The notes beneath the pieces are model-generated. The model was not told the origin of the DNA and made no database searches. It saw only the letters and a list, made by a program, of their open reading frames with translations. A DNA stretch of 64,000 nt from Methanosaeta sp. PtaB.Bin039 (GTDB lineage Archaea > Halobacteriota > Methanosarcinia > Methanotrichales > Methanotrichaceae): assembly GCA_002067795.1 (NCBI GenBank), contig MVQI01000046.1:1-64000 (forward strand), in the 5' to 3' direction. Position numbers and translations under genes: made by a program. Below are positions 26,075 through 45,515 of this stretch, piece by piece. Positions within the stretch are counted from its first letter, which is position 1. Each line of letters starts with the position of its first letter.

Positions 26075-27055
26075 TCAGCGGTATCTCCCCCCGAATGCCG
26101 GCCTGGACCTGCGCCTTCTGACCAGCAGGGCGATGGCTGCCAGGGCAACAGCCGGAACTGCCAGCCACCCCAGGTTTGCCGGCAGGCTGCCGGAAGAGCC
26201 AACAGTCACCGGAAACGTCAGTGCGGCAGATCCCCCATCGTAATCTATTGTGCAGGCCATCTGGTACTCAACAGGTGCGACGCCCCTGTCGGTCTGTATC
26301 TGGAAGCTGGCCAAAGCAACCTGGCCCGGCCGCAGGTCGCCCAGAGTCGCCCGGCTTTGTCCGACCAGGAACGGCCCTCCGGATGCAAGGGTTGCGCTGC
26401 AGTTGCGGACCGTGCTTGGCAGGAGGTTTCTGATCACCAGGTCCAGGCTTCCGTTTGCTCCTGGACGCAGGCTGGAGCGGACCCTTTCCGCTCGCATGGA
26501 CTTTCCCAGCGGCATGACCTCGAGAGTTATTGTCTGGGTCGACCGGCCGGGGAGGAGAAGCGGGTAGACAAGGCCGGCAGAGACCTTGACGTCTATCTGT
26601 CTCTCGTAGCGCACCTCAAGCGGCAGATCGTAGCTGCCTCTGGCTGAAGGGCTTGGCCGCACTGCGAACTGAATTGTGGCAGCCTCTCCGGAGGAGAGCT
26701 GGCTTAGGTTGACCTCAGGGGTGAGCACCTCCACCTCAGGGATGGATTTCAGGGAGGCGACCAGATTAAGGGCGTCGATGGCTTTGACCTCCTCCTGTCT
26801 CTCCAGGGCTGCCTCCCCGGCCTGTCCGAATACCCCGGTGGAGATGAGACCGTCGAGTCGGCCCCGGTTGTCGATGGCGATGCGCACCAGATCGTCCTGG
26901 CCTGCCTGAAGCACCGGGCCGACTGGGGCTGCGGCTATCAGTGGTTCTCCCAGGGCTTTGTAGTGGTCGTCCGCAAAGAGGATCATCTCCTGCCCTAGAA
27001 CCACCTGGCATGCCGCCAGACAGACCAGCAGCATCAATGCATCAGCCAGCCTCAT
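26075..27055 (-). CDS. Secreted, membrane-anchored beta-sandwich protein (COG1361-like)
   Basis: 326 residues: N-terminal signal peptide (MRLADALMLLVCLAACQVVLG), an extracellular region with Ig/CARDB-like beta strands (RIAIDNRGR, LVIRNLLPSTV, FQIQTDRGVAPVEYQMAC), and a C-terminal membrane segment (about residues 292-312) followed by an Arg-rich tail. Archaeal genomes often place such S-layer-domain-like proteins beside ABC-2 exporters. It is the first gene of the ABC unit; GAGAGG precedes ATG 27055. Function unknown; it could couple the exporter to the cell surface. Confidence 0.65.
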   Translation of the reverse strand: MRLADALMLLVCLAACQVVLGQEMILFADDHYKALGEPLIAAAPVGPVLQAGQDDLVRIAIDNRGRLDGLISTGVFGQAGEAALERQEEVKAIDALNLVASLKSIPEVEVLTPEVNLSQLSSGEAATIQFAVRPSPSARGSYDLPLEVRYERQIDVKVSAGLVYPLLLPGRSTQTITLEVMPLGKSMRAERVRSSLRPGANGSLDLVIRNLLPSTVRNCSATLASGGPFLVGQSRATLGDLRPGQVALASFQIQTDRGVAPVEYQMACTIDYDGGSAALTFPVTVGSSGSLPANLGWLAVPAVALAAIALLVRRRRSRPAFGGRYR

Positions 27056-27086
27056 CGATCCATCCTCTCCCTGGTACCGTTTAAGG

Positions 27087-27893
27087 CTATCTGGTGGCTG
27101 CTGTGCTCAGGAAGAATGCCGCTGCTGCAACCAGGATTATGGTGGCTCCTGAGGGGGCGTCAAGCATGTAGGATATGACCAGGCCGGAGGTGACGAACGC
27201 CCACCCCAGAAGCACCGATCCTGCCATTATGGTCGGTATCTTCTTGAAGTGCTGGCGGCTGATAGCCCCCGGAATGGTAAGCAGCGCCATCACCATTATT
27301 ATCCCCACTATCTTGATAAGGACGACTATGCTTCCTGCCACAAGTCCCAGGAGGACCAGCCTCAGTGATCTGACAGGAAGCCCCATGGACTCGGCATATA
27401 CAGGGTCGAAGGAGAGGATGAGGAGCTCCTTGTAGAGCAGCGCAACCACGGTCACGGTGAGGCCGGTTAAGGCCATCATGATCCAGACGTCCTGCCAGGT
27501 CACTGCCAGGATGTTTCCGAAGAGGTATCCGAACAGGTCTTTACCGTATCCTTTGCCAAGGCTCATGAAGAGTATTCCGAGAGCCATTCCTGTGGCCATG
27601 AAGACTCCAATTGCCGTATCCTCCGAGATCCGGGACCGGCCGGCGATCACGCCTATCCCGGCTGCGGTTGCAAGCGCTGAGGCCATTGCGAAGAGCAGGG
27701 GGTCGATTCCCAGCAGGTAGCCCAGGCCGATTCCACCGAATGCTGCGTGGGTTATCCCGTCGCTGATGAACACGATCCGGTTGAGTATCACATAAATCCC
27801 GAGGATGCCGCACAGGACTGAGGCGACCAGCCCAGCTGCCAGTGCGCTTCTCATGAATTCGTAGTCCATCATCAGGTCGAGCTGCGGCAGCAC
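27087..27893 (-). CDS. znuB: Metal ABC transporter permease (ZnuB/MntB type)
   Basis: 268 residues with about eight membrane segments and the ABC-3 family pattern: FMRSALAAGLVASVLCGILGIYVILNR, ISDGITHAAFGGIGLGYLLG, FDPVYAESMGLP, LIKIVGIIMVMALLTIPGA. It forms the channel for zinc, manganese or iron brought by the binding protein. It follows the ATPase gene by 16 bases. The start is a GTG and the first Met-rich stretch (LMMDYEFM) offers alternatives. Confidence 0.88.
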   Translation of the reverse strand: MLPQLDLMMDYEFMRSALAAGLVASVLCGILGIYVILNRIVFISDGITHAAFGGIGLGYLLGIDPLLFAMASALATAAGIGVIAGRSRISEDTAIGVFMATGMALGILFMSLGKGYGKDLFGYLFGNILAVTWQDVWIMMALTGLTVTVVALLYKELLILSFDPVYAESMGLPVRSLRLVLLGLVAGSIVVLIKIVGIIMVMALLTIPGAISRQHFKKIPTIMAGSVLLGWAFVTSGLVISYMLDAPSGATIILVAAAAFFLSTAATR

Positions 27894-27909
27894 GGAACTC
27901 TCCCTCCGC

Positions 27910-28698
27910 TCAATGGTCCCTCAGCACCCTGTGAGGCATTCCGTGGGCGATCAGGTCTATCGGGCACTGGTAAGCCTCTTCCAGGTCATGGGCGGTCAGC
28001 TCCTTGGAGCCGTGGTAGTACAGGCGGCGGTTGAGGCAGGCCACCTTCTGGACGTGGCTGGAGACTGCCGATATGTCGTGCGATACCAGTATTATGGCCA
28101 TGTCCCGGTTGAGGTCGGATAGCAGCTCGTAGAACTCGGCACGCTGGGCGGCGTCGATGCCGGCCTCCGGCTCGTCGAGCAGCAGCAGCCGGGGCTGGGA
28201 GACAGCTGCCCTGGCCACGAAGACGCGCTGCTGCTCGCCTCCTGACAGGGCGCCGATAGGCCGGCTGGCCTTGTCAAGCATTGAGACTGATGCAAGCGCT
28301 TCTTCGGCCCGCTTGCGATCATCTTTGCCGAAGCGGTGCATCAGCCCGGCATGGTGAAGCCTGCCCATCATCACCACCTCCAGAGCTGTGACCGGGAAAT
28401 CCCGGTCAAATAGCGTCTTTTGGGGCATGTAGCCGACGTGGTGGCGGGACTGCTCGGGGCTCTTGCCCAGAACCCTCACGCTTCCCCTCGACGGCCTGAC
28501 AAGCCCGAGGATGGCTTTGAGCAGGGTTGACTTACCGCCGCCGTTGGGGCCGATCAGCCCAAGAAAGTCCCTATCCGAGACCGTCAGGTCGATGTCCTCA
28601 AGGACGGTCCGCCCATCTGACTCGACCCAGAGCCCCTCCACCTCCACGACAGGCACCGTGCCTGCACCGGCGTCCCCGCGGGCTGTCTTTTGGATCAC
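27910..28698 (-). CDS. znuC: Metal ABC transporter ATP-binding protein (ZnuC/MntA type)
   Basis: 262 residues. Walker A is GPNGGGKSTLL, the signature is LSGGEQQRVFVARAA, Walker B is LLLLDEPEAGID and the switch His is in LVSHDIS. GTG 28698 has AGGAGG five bases upstream, placed directly behind the stop of the binding-protein gene. It powers the ZnuB-like permease. Confidence 0.9.
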   Translation of the reverse strand: MIQKTARGDAGAGTVPVVEVEGLWVESDGRTVLEDIDLTVSDRDFLGLIGPNGGGKSTLLKAILGLVRPSRGSVRVLGKSPEQSRHHVGYMPQKTLFDRDFPVTALEVVMMGRLHHAGLMHRFGKDDRKRAEEALASVSMLDKASRPIGALSGGEQQRVFVARAAVSQPRLLLLDEPEAGIDAAQRAEFYELLSDLNRDMAIILVSHDISAVSSHVQKVACLNRRLYYHGSKELTAHDLEEAYQCPIDLIAHGMPHRVLRDH

Positions 28699-28707
28699 CC
28701 AATCCTC

Positions 28708-29571
28708 CTATCTCAGGCTCTCGCCTATGCGGCTGCCGACGACGCGAAGGTTGTTCAGGTAGTCTGAAGCCAGCGGATCTATTGTCACGACGCTGGCATT
28801 GAGCTCTCTGGCGATCACTTCAGCAGCTTTGGGGTTGTACTCAGGCTCCACGAATATCGTATCGATGCCAATCGCCTTTGCCTGCTCGATGACGCCGGCC
28901 AGATACCTGGGTCCTGGCTCCCGCTCGTTCTCCATCAGCGGGATCTGCTCGAGACCGTAGTCGCGGGCCAGGTAGGTCCAGGCAGGGTGGTGGACCAGGA
29001 ACGAACGCTTTCTTTGTCCCTTCAGGGTCTCGTTTAGCTGGGCGTCAAGCCGGTCGAGCTCTCTTATGTAGCTGTCCCGGTTTGCCAAATAGACCTCAGC
29101 TCCTTCCGGATCGATCTCCGAGAGGCCCTGGCAGATGTTCTCCACCTGTATTCTGGCGCTCCTCGGCGATAGCCACAGGTGGGGGTCTGGCTCGTCCGAT
29201 CCCTCCTCGGAAATCAGCTTTGCGCCTCTCGACGTGTCCACGACCTTCATCTTGGGATTTACCTGGATCATATGGTCCATCCAGAACTCAAGGCCAGCAC
29301 CGTTCTCTATGAAGATATCGGCCTCCGAGACCTGCCTGATCTGAGAGGGAGCGGGCTCGAACGTATGCGGCTCAACTCCCGGAGGGACGAGGACTGAGAC
29401 GTTGACCCGCTCGCCGCCGACAGCCCTGGTGAACTCGGCCAGGGGAGCGATGCTGGCTACTGCATGGACGTTGCCCTCCTTTGCGCCAGGCTGTTCCTGC
29501 GGGCCTGAGAGGCAGCCGCCGGCCAGGGCTGCTGCGAGCAGCACCAAGATCACGCACGATTTGACCTTCAT
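28708..29571 (-). CDS. znuA: Metal-binding lipoprotein of ABC transporter (ZnuA/TroA cluster A-I)
   Basis: About 287 residues. ATG 29571 begins a signal peptide ending in a lipobox, LAGGC, so the mature protein is lipid-anchored. Metal-ligand candidates of the cluster A-I family are present: GVEPHTFEP, DPHLWLSP, FLVHHPAWTYLA and VEPEYNP. The His-rich loop of many zinc-specific ZnuA proteins is absent, so manganese or iron are possible. The open frame extends 51 codons upstream, but GGTGAGG lies just before ATG 29571, which overlaps the stop of the DUF6788-like gene as ATGA. Confidence 0.88.
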   Translation of the reverse strand: MKVKSCVILVLLAAALAGGCLSGPQEQPGAKEGNVHAVASIAPLAEFTRAVGGERVNVSVLVPPGVEPHTFEPAPSQIRQVSEADIFIENGAGLEFWMDHMIQVNPKMKVVDTSRGAKLISEEGSDEPDPHLWLSPRSARIQVENICQGLSEIDPEGAEVYLANRDSYIRELDRLDAQLNETLKGQRKRSFLVHHPAWTYLARDYGLEQIPLMENEREPGPRYLAGVIEQAKAIGIDTIFVEPEYNPKAAEVIARELNASVVTIDPLASDYLNNLRVVGSRIGESLR

Positions 29572-29921
29572 TTCCTCACCAAGATCCCAGCGTCTCCACT
29601 GATATCGGCGGCTTTCAGTCTCTTGCCTATGTACTTGGATCGGGTGCGCCCTTCCTCCCTCCAGTAGCCGTACCAGTACGGCCCGTGCGGGCAGCCCTTG
29701 CATCCCTTGCCGCAGGAGATCCATTCAAGCTGATAGGTTATTGGTCCCATGTGTCTTGTCTGGGCCACATCTCCGGGCTTTGGGGATGACGCAGAAGGGT
29801 GCTGCTGGTCGGCGGCTCTGTCCATCTGCTCGCGGATCAGGCCGTCTGCAAGATCCCTCAGCTCGCACAGCTCTGCGAGCCCAAGCTTTGAGAGTGACCG
29901 GGTTATCTCTCCTGGTATCAC
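29568..29921 (-). CDS. Small Cys-rich protein (DUF6788-like), first gene of the znu operon
   Basis: 117 residues. The C-terminal half has the pattern CGKGCKGCPHGPYWYGYWRE followed by RSKYIGK, which I recognise from small archaeal proteins of unknown function (DUF6788-like). The three Cys and one His could bind a metal. The N-terminal 50 residues are helical (SLSKLGLAELCELRDLADGL). It starts with GTG 29921 and its stop overlaps the start of znuA. Translational coupling to a metal importer suggests a metal sensor or chaperone role; this is inference. Confidence 0.65.
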   Translation of the reverse strand: MIPGEITRSLSKLGLAELCELRDLADGLIREQMDRAADQQHPSASSPKPGDVAQTRHMGPITYQLEWISCGKGCKGCPHGPYWYGYWREEGRTRSKYIGKRLKAADISGDAGILVRK

Positions 29922-29926
29922 GGGAA

Positions 29927-29970
29927 TTCTTATGTAAGAAGGGGTTGATAAAGCTTGGCAGTTACATAAG
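29927..29970 (-). promoter_or_regulatory. Palindromic operator and promoter candidate of the znu operon
   Basis: TTCTTATGTAAGAA (29927-29940) is a palindrome with 6-base arms. The 9-mer inside it, CTTATGTAA (29929-29937), recurs in inverted orientation as TTACATAAG at 29962-29970. Between them, on the minus strand, lies a TATA-like GCTTTATC (about 29946-29953). A start site about 25 bases downstream would give an almost leaderless transcript from GTG 29921. The two half-sites bracket the promoter as expected for a repressor. Confidence 0.55.
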
Positions 29971-30426
29971 AGCAGGCTTGGGTGACGGCCTCGTCTGGTA
30001 CCTCGCGTATATTCATCTCAACCAGCCTATTGTAGCGGGGAGACATCGTACTTCAGTTACAATCTCCGGTCTTTGGGCCGGAGCAGTTGACCGTAAGCAG
30101 GCGCCGGGCTGGTGGGACAAGTGCCATGTGGGCGGAGCTAGCGCGCATTTCCCTCTCCGCTCATCTATTTGCCAGGCCACGCGGGGGACGTCTGCTGCAT
30201 TCATTTCCATTGAGTCGCCTGGGCCTTGCCATCGATCCGCCCTTGTGCAAACATTTTCAATTAATTAGAATATTTTTATCCCATTTTTGCCTTTTGTTAG
30301 ACGTCTTGTTGTTTAATGATATGATTGCCAAGTAAGTATCTCAAGTACGCTGCAAAAATTCTTATATTACATCAGTAGTAATCTGCCGCGCGTGTAAAGT
30401 CCGAATTATTAACGGGAGATAATCAA
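29971..30426. other. AT-rich intergenic region before the giant gene
   Basis: No recognisable gene. A hairpin CTCCGG/CCGGAG with an 8-base loop lies at 30064-30083. From about 30240 on the base composition becomes distinctly AT-rich, with runs such as TCAATTAATTAGAATATTTTT, as at a boundary of acquired or non-coding DNA. I see no tRNA or integrase scar. Confidence 0.4.
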
Positions 30427-30534
30427 ATGAAAATCCAAGACGTCAGACGTCGCCGACGTCGAAGGCATATTCATGCCGCTAAACTGCCCTCTGGCATAGT
30501 AGGAAGCGCCTATGTTAACACGAATGAATTGTGA
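30427..30534 (+). CDS. Possible Arg-rich 35-residue peptide
   Basis: ATG 30427 is preceded by GGGAG with 8 bases spacing. The frame encodes MKIQDVRRRRRRHIHAAKL and then PSGIVGSAYVNTNEL before TGA. The GACGTC hexamer is repeated in the first codons. No homologue comes to mind. It could be a leader peptide for the giant gene 35 bases downstream, or chance. Confidence 0.25.
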   Translation: MKIQDVRRRRRRRHIHAAKLPSGIVGSAYVNTNEL

Positions 30535-30568
30535 ATATTGGATCATTTAACATTGATATTGTATTTAT

Positions 30569-41929
<11,361 letters not shown>

Positions 41930-41935
41930 GGCCCT

Positions 41936-41991
41936 GGGGCTGGTGCCCCATGGCCCTCTGCTCCCTCCTGGCAAGAGGCCCTGCCAGGTTT
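41936..41991 (+). terminator. Hairpins after the giant gene
   Basis: GGGGC/GCCCC (41936-41949) directly behind the stop, then CTGGCA/TGCCAG (41968-41987) followed by GTTTTC. The second looks like a terminator. Confidence 0.45.
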
Positions 41992-42034
41992 TCGACTGCT
42001 GGCTGCATTGCAGTCCACTGTTCCCGAGGAGAAA

Positions 42035-42154
42035 ATGTCTCTGGAAGAGATCCGGTCCAGCAGCCGTTTCACAGAAAAACAGGGCTTCTCCTCCAGATGG
42101 AGTGCTTGGCACCAAATGAAGATGCCCTGGCAAATCTGCCGGGCGGATAGATGA
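42035..42154 (+). CDS. Possible 39-residue peptide after the giant gene
   Basis: ATG 42035 is preceded by GAGGAG. The frame begins MSLEEIRSSSRFTEKQGFSS and has three Trp in its second half. Nothing recognisable; it may be chance in a 610-base gap that otherwise holds no gene. Confidence 0.2.
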   Translation: MSLEEIRSSSRFTEKQGFSSRWSAWHQMKMPWQICRADR

Positions 42155-42539
42155 GATGTGGCCATGCAGGCCAGCAAAATCCAGGTCGATGATCCACGGG
42201 ACGGATTATTCAGCCCCCGGGAAAGGGCCAAAATTGCGACCCTTCCCTGGAGCTGTCCCTCCCTCCTACTGTATATCTGCCGTTGTTATAATTGATAGGG
42301 CCGGCAATCCCGCGCTTGACACGCAACCGTCGGCCTTCTCCAGTTCTTGCTGCCAGCATATAAACTTTGTTTATATCCCTCCTCAAATCGCCCCATCAAA
42401 TCAGATGCCAGCAATGCCCGCAACCCCCATGCATCCTTTTTTTAGGCAGCTGTTGCGCGACCTCTTCAAATCAGGACGCCATCACCTCTAACAAGCTTCA
42501 CGAATACCTATATGAGGCCGGATCGCCCACCCACACTGC
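42155..42539. promoter_or_regulatory. Intergenic region with perfect palindrome upstream of dph6
   Basis: No gene seen. A palindrome at 42358-42376, ATATAAAC-TTT-GTTTATAT, has perfect 8-base arms and itself contains TATA-like sequence on both strands. It may be the promoter of the dph6 unit (start 42540), with a long leader, or a regulator site. Confidence 0.4.
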
Positions 42540-43286
42540 GTGAGGCTGGGAGTCCTGTTCTCTGGCGGCAAGGATTCGGTATTCGCCTGCTATCGGGCTA
42601 TGCAGACCGACGAGGTGGCTGTCCTTATCACACTCGTCTCCGGCAACGAGGACAGCTACATGTTCCACACCCCAAACATCTCCAGAGCCGGTCTGCTTGC
42701 CCAGGCCATGCGGCTCCCGCTGCTGTCCTGGCCTACACGGGGCGTGGAGGAGGAAGAGCTCGCCGATCTGCGGGACGCGCTTGAAGAGGCCTCACGGCGA
42801 TGGAAGCTGGACGGGGTGGTGACAGGAGCCATCGAGTCGGTCTATCAGGCCTCACGAGTGCAGCGCATCTGCCGGGATCTGGACCTGTGGTGCTTCAATC
42901 CGCTCTGGCAGGTTCACCAGGGCGACTACCTGCGCCTGCTGCTGTCGGCCGGATTTCGGGTCATCGTAACCGGCGTATTCGCCTATCCACTAGACCGATC
43001 CTGGCTCGGGGCGGAGATCACAGAGGAGCGCATCCGCCTCCTTGAGGATCTGCAGCGTCGATATCGCATCAATCCGGCCGGGGAGGGCGGAGAGCTGGAG
43101 ACGCTGGTCATCGACGGCCCGACCTTCTATCAGAGCGTGGAGATCAGACACGCGTCCACAACCTACCATAACTATCGGGGCCATTACCTGATCGAGGAGG
43201 CCGCTCTCGTGGACAGGCCCGGCACAAGAGATGTCGATCACGCCTACCAGTGCGACATCGATGCCCGTCCTGGAGGATCGGCATGA
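42540..43286 (+). CDS. dph6: Diphthine--ammonia ligase (Dph6 family ATP pyrophosphatase)
   Basis: 248 residues starting with GTG. The PP-loop LFSGGKDSVFACYRA is at residues 6-20. Further on are VVTGAIESVYQASRVQRIC and FNPLWQVHQGDYLRLLLSAGFRVIVTGVFAYPL, typical of the archaeal Dph6/MJ0570 family. The family catalyses the last step of diphthamide formation on elongation factor 2, amidation with ammonium and ATP. Its stop overlaps the start of a glutamine amidotransferase (ATGA), which might supply ammonia. Confidence 0.85.
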   Translation: MRLGVLFSGGKDSVFACYRAMQTDEVAVLITLVSGNEDSYMFHTPNISRAGLLAQAMRLPLLSWPTRGVEEEELADLRDALEEASRRWKLDGVVTGAIESVYQASRVQRICRDLDLWCFNPLWQVHQGDYLRLLLSAGFRVIVTGVFAYPLDRSWLGAEITEERIRLLEDLQRRYRINPAGEGGELETLVIDGPTFYQSVEIRHASTTYHNYRGHYLIEEAALVDRPGTRDVDHAYQCDIDARPGGSA

Positions 43287-43843
43287 TACTTCTTGTGGAC
43301 CTCTGCTACCGTGATGCGTCCTTATCCCGCTTCGAGTTCGTAGATCCCCTGGCAGACGCTATCCGCCGGTGCGGCCACACCCCCGAGATCCGCCACTACT
43401 CCCGGCCCCTGGCAAGGGCCGGGCCAAACTGCCAGGGCGCGATCCTCTGCGGAACCGCCCTGAAGGACAGCAGCTACCTGGATCATCTGGAGGCCCTGGA
43501 CTGGGTGAGTCGCTTCGACCGTCCCGTTCTTGGCATATGCGCCGGGATGCAGGTTTTGGCTGCGCTTTTCGGAGGCGAGATCGTGCCAAGCCCTGCCATC
43601 GGCCTGGCAGAGATCGAGATCGTGGAGGAAAGCCCGCTTCTGGGAGAGAGGCGCACAATATCGGGCTACCACCTGCACAACTTCGGAACCACGCTTCCCC
43701 CGGGCTTTCTAAAGCTTGCCGGAAAGCAGCTGCCTGAGGCCTTCAGGCACCCGGAGAAGCCCATCTACGGCATACTCTTCCACCCAGAGGTACGCAACCG
43801 CTGGATAGTCGAGAGGTTCTGCACGCTTGCAGCCGAGATCTGA
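43283..43843 (+). CDS. Class I glutamine amidotransferase
   Basis: 186 residues from ATG 43283, with GGAGG six bases upstream, overlapping the dph6 stop. The nucleophile elbow is PVLGICAGMQVLAALFGG, and the His/Glu of the triad are in YGILFHPEVRN, so it should release ammonia from glutamine. It lacks a synthetase domain and must deliver ammonia to a partner. Coupling to dph6 makes Dph6 the obvious candidate; the family also includes GMP synthase and imidazole glycerol phosphate synthase subunits, so other partners are possible. Confidence 0.82.
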   Translation: MILLVDLCYRDASLSRFEFVDPLADAIRRCGHTPEIRHYSRPLARAGPNCQGAILCGTALKDSSYLDHLEALDWVSRFDRPVLGICAGMQVLAALFGGEIVPSPAIGLAEIEIVEESPLLGERRTISGYHLHNFGTTLPPGFLKLAGKQLPEAFRHPEKPIYGILFHPEVRNRWIVERFCTLAAEI

Positions 43844-43855
43844 CCTGCCTGCACT

Positions 43856-44854
43856 TCAGGGCTTTGCAGCCGCAACATGATGCAGGTACTCGGAGACTGA
43901 GGACGAAAAACCGCTCCTGCGGGCCAGCCTCTGAAGCACCTTCCAGACCCCTGAGCCGTACTGCATTGCTTTCTTATCCGCTTCTGCCACCTGCACAGGA
44001 AGCATGCGAGCCGCCACTGCCCTCAGAGGCCGCTTCCTGATCCCGTCCCTTACCTTCTCCTGTGGCGGAATAGCAATCGCTGCTTCCACCACCCTCAGAT
44101 CGAGGTATGGCATGGAGAACCAGGTATGGTGCAGGGCAGATATCGCCTGGTCACGCGCCAGCTGGACCGGCAGGTCCAGGAAGTCCCGCTCCAGCTCCCT
44201 GCCGAGGTCCGGGCTGCTGAGGTAGCGAGAGTATCCGCCGAATAGCTCGTCTGCGCCCTGACCGCAGAGTATCCGCTCATGCCCGATCTCCGCAGCCGCC
44301 TCGGCCACGAAATACATGGCTGTGCCAACCGAGGCGTCCACCGGGGTTATTCGTGGGATGGCTGCCAGGACGAGGGGCAGAGCCTGCTCGATCTCTCTTT
44401 CCGTCAGCTCACGCCGAAATATCTCAAGGCCCAGGCCCCTGGCCACCCCTGTGGCCGCCGTTATATCGTGGCAGCCCGGCGTCCCAACGACCAGGCAGGG
44501 CAGGGATGCGAGAGCCGCTACCAGGGCCGAGTCCACCCCGCCGGACAGAGCCACAACGCCGTGTCCGCTCCGCAGCAAAACCGCCTCGCCAATCGCCGCC
44601 TCCACGTCCAGCCCGAACGGCCCCGGGCGCACCTCGCCAACCAGCTCGCCATGGCAGACGACCTTGCCTGCAGGGCCCGGAGCTGGCACGATTCCGAAGT
44701 GGTCTCGGGCAGAGCAGCCCTCCCACTCGATGAAGAACTCGCCGCCAAGCTCTCGAACTGCAGCCGGGCCGGCGCAGAGCAGCTGCTGAAGCATTTCCGG
44801 CGTCTGAGGCTGTCCTCGCAGCTCAGCCCAGCCCAGGAGGTTGAGGGAAGGCAT
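43856..44854 (-). CDS. Asparagine synthetase-like protein without glutaminase Cys
   Basis: 332 residues from ATG 44854 (MPSLNLLGWAELRG). The synthetase domain has the PP-loop ALSGGVDSALVAAL, then LCGQGADELFGGYSRY and MPYLDLRVVEAAI, all standard for AsnB. The N-terminal part retains a remnant of the glutaminase fold (GGEFFIEWEGCSARDHFGIVP) but no Cys at position 2, so it likely uses free ammonia or acts on another acid. The open frame begins at a TTG 40 codons earlier. It is convergent with the amidotransferase gene, 12 bases away. Confidence 0.78.
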   Translation of the reverse strand: MPSLNLLGWAELRGQPQTPEMLQQLLCAGPAAVRELGGEFFIEWEGCSARDHFGIVPAPGPAGKVVCHGELVGEVRPGPFGLDVEAAIGEAVLLRSGHGVVALSGGVDSALVAALASLPCLVVGTPGCHDITAATGVARGLGLEIFRRELTEREIEQALPLVLAAIPRITPVDASVGTAMYFVAEAAAEIGHERILCGQGADELFGGYSRYLSSPDLGRELERDFLDLPVQLARDQAISALHHTWFSMPYLDLRVVEAAIAIPPQEKVRDGIRKRPLRAVAARMLPVQVAEADKKAMQYGSGVWKVLQRLARRSGFSSSVSEYLHHVAAAKP

Positions 44855-44986
44855 GAGGTGATATGGGCCCGGGTAATAAATGAGGAGGGCGGCGGAGCAT
44901 GAGGCTGCCAAGACTGCTCTGAAATCCCGGTTCGGCCTGGAAAAATGGAAGCGTTTCCTGATATCCGAAACCAAAAGACCTGCTTG

Positions 44987-45457
44987 TCAGATCCTGCTGG
45001 CTGACGCCCCACCGGCCGAGGCTTTGTCCTGTGCCCGGCAGAATGCCGAGAAATCGTCCAGCCATTGCGGTCGCTCTGGGACTGACTCGATGAACTTGAC
45101 CAGGCTCTTGATCTGCCCGACGGTGCGTACATCCAGCTCGTGCTCAATGACGCAGGCATCCTTGTCAGCTATCTCGGCAGGCACCCCGATGATGGTCAGA
45201 AAGGCGAGGATGGTGCTATGCCTCTCGCTCATGACCCTGCCTATCTCCTCTCCCTTCTCGGTTAGATACACTCCATCGTTCTTCTTGTGGATCAGATATC
45301 CCTGAGTGTTCAGCTTCTTGACCATCTCCACCACAGTAGGCGGTTTGATATGCAGCTCGCTGCAGATGTCCCTGATCCTGACGTGGCCCTTGTCCTGGCT
45401 TACATTGAATATGGCCTCGAGGTAGTCCTCGGCCTTCCTGGATAGCTTCATGGTCAT
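44987..45457 (-). CDS. DtxR/MntR family metal-dependent repressor
   Basis: About 156 residues. The N-terminal winged helix is LSRKAEDYLEAIFNVSQDKGHVRIRDICSELHIKPPTVVEMVKKL, followed by the dimerisation domain with the metal-site pattern ERHSTILAFL and ACVIEHELD. No SH3-like third domain is present, as in MntR. It is encoded downstream of the feo genes with its own AT-rich promoter-like leader (TTTTTAACATATAG on the minus strand near 45490-45505). It probably controls iron or manganese uptake. Three close starts exist (TTG 45463, ATG 45457, ATG 45451). Confidence 0.88.
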   Translation of the reverse strand: MTMKLSRKAEDYLEAIFNVSQDKGHVRIRDICSELHIKPPTVVEMVKKLNTQGYLIHKKNDGVYLTEKGEEIGRVMSERHSTILAFLTIIGVPAEIADKDACVIEHELDVRTVGQIKSLVKFIESVPERPQWLDDFSAFCRAQDKASAGGASASRI

Positions 45458-45515
45458 CTTCAATCGACCCGATCATCGATCAAATAGAACTATATGTTAA
45501 AAAGATCGACGGTTT

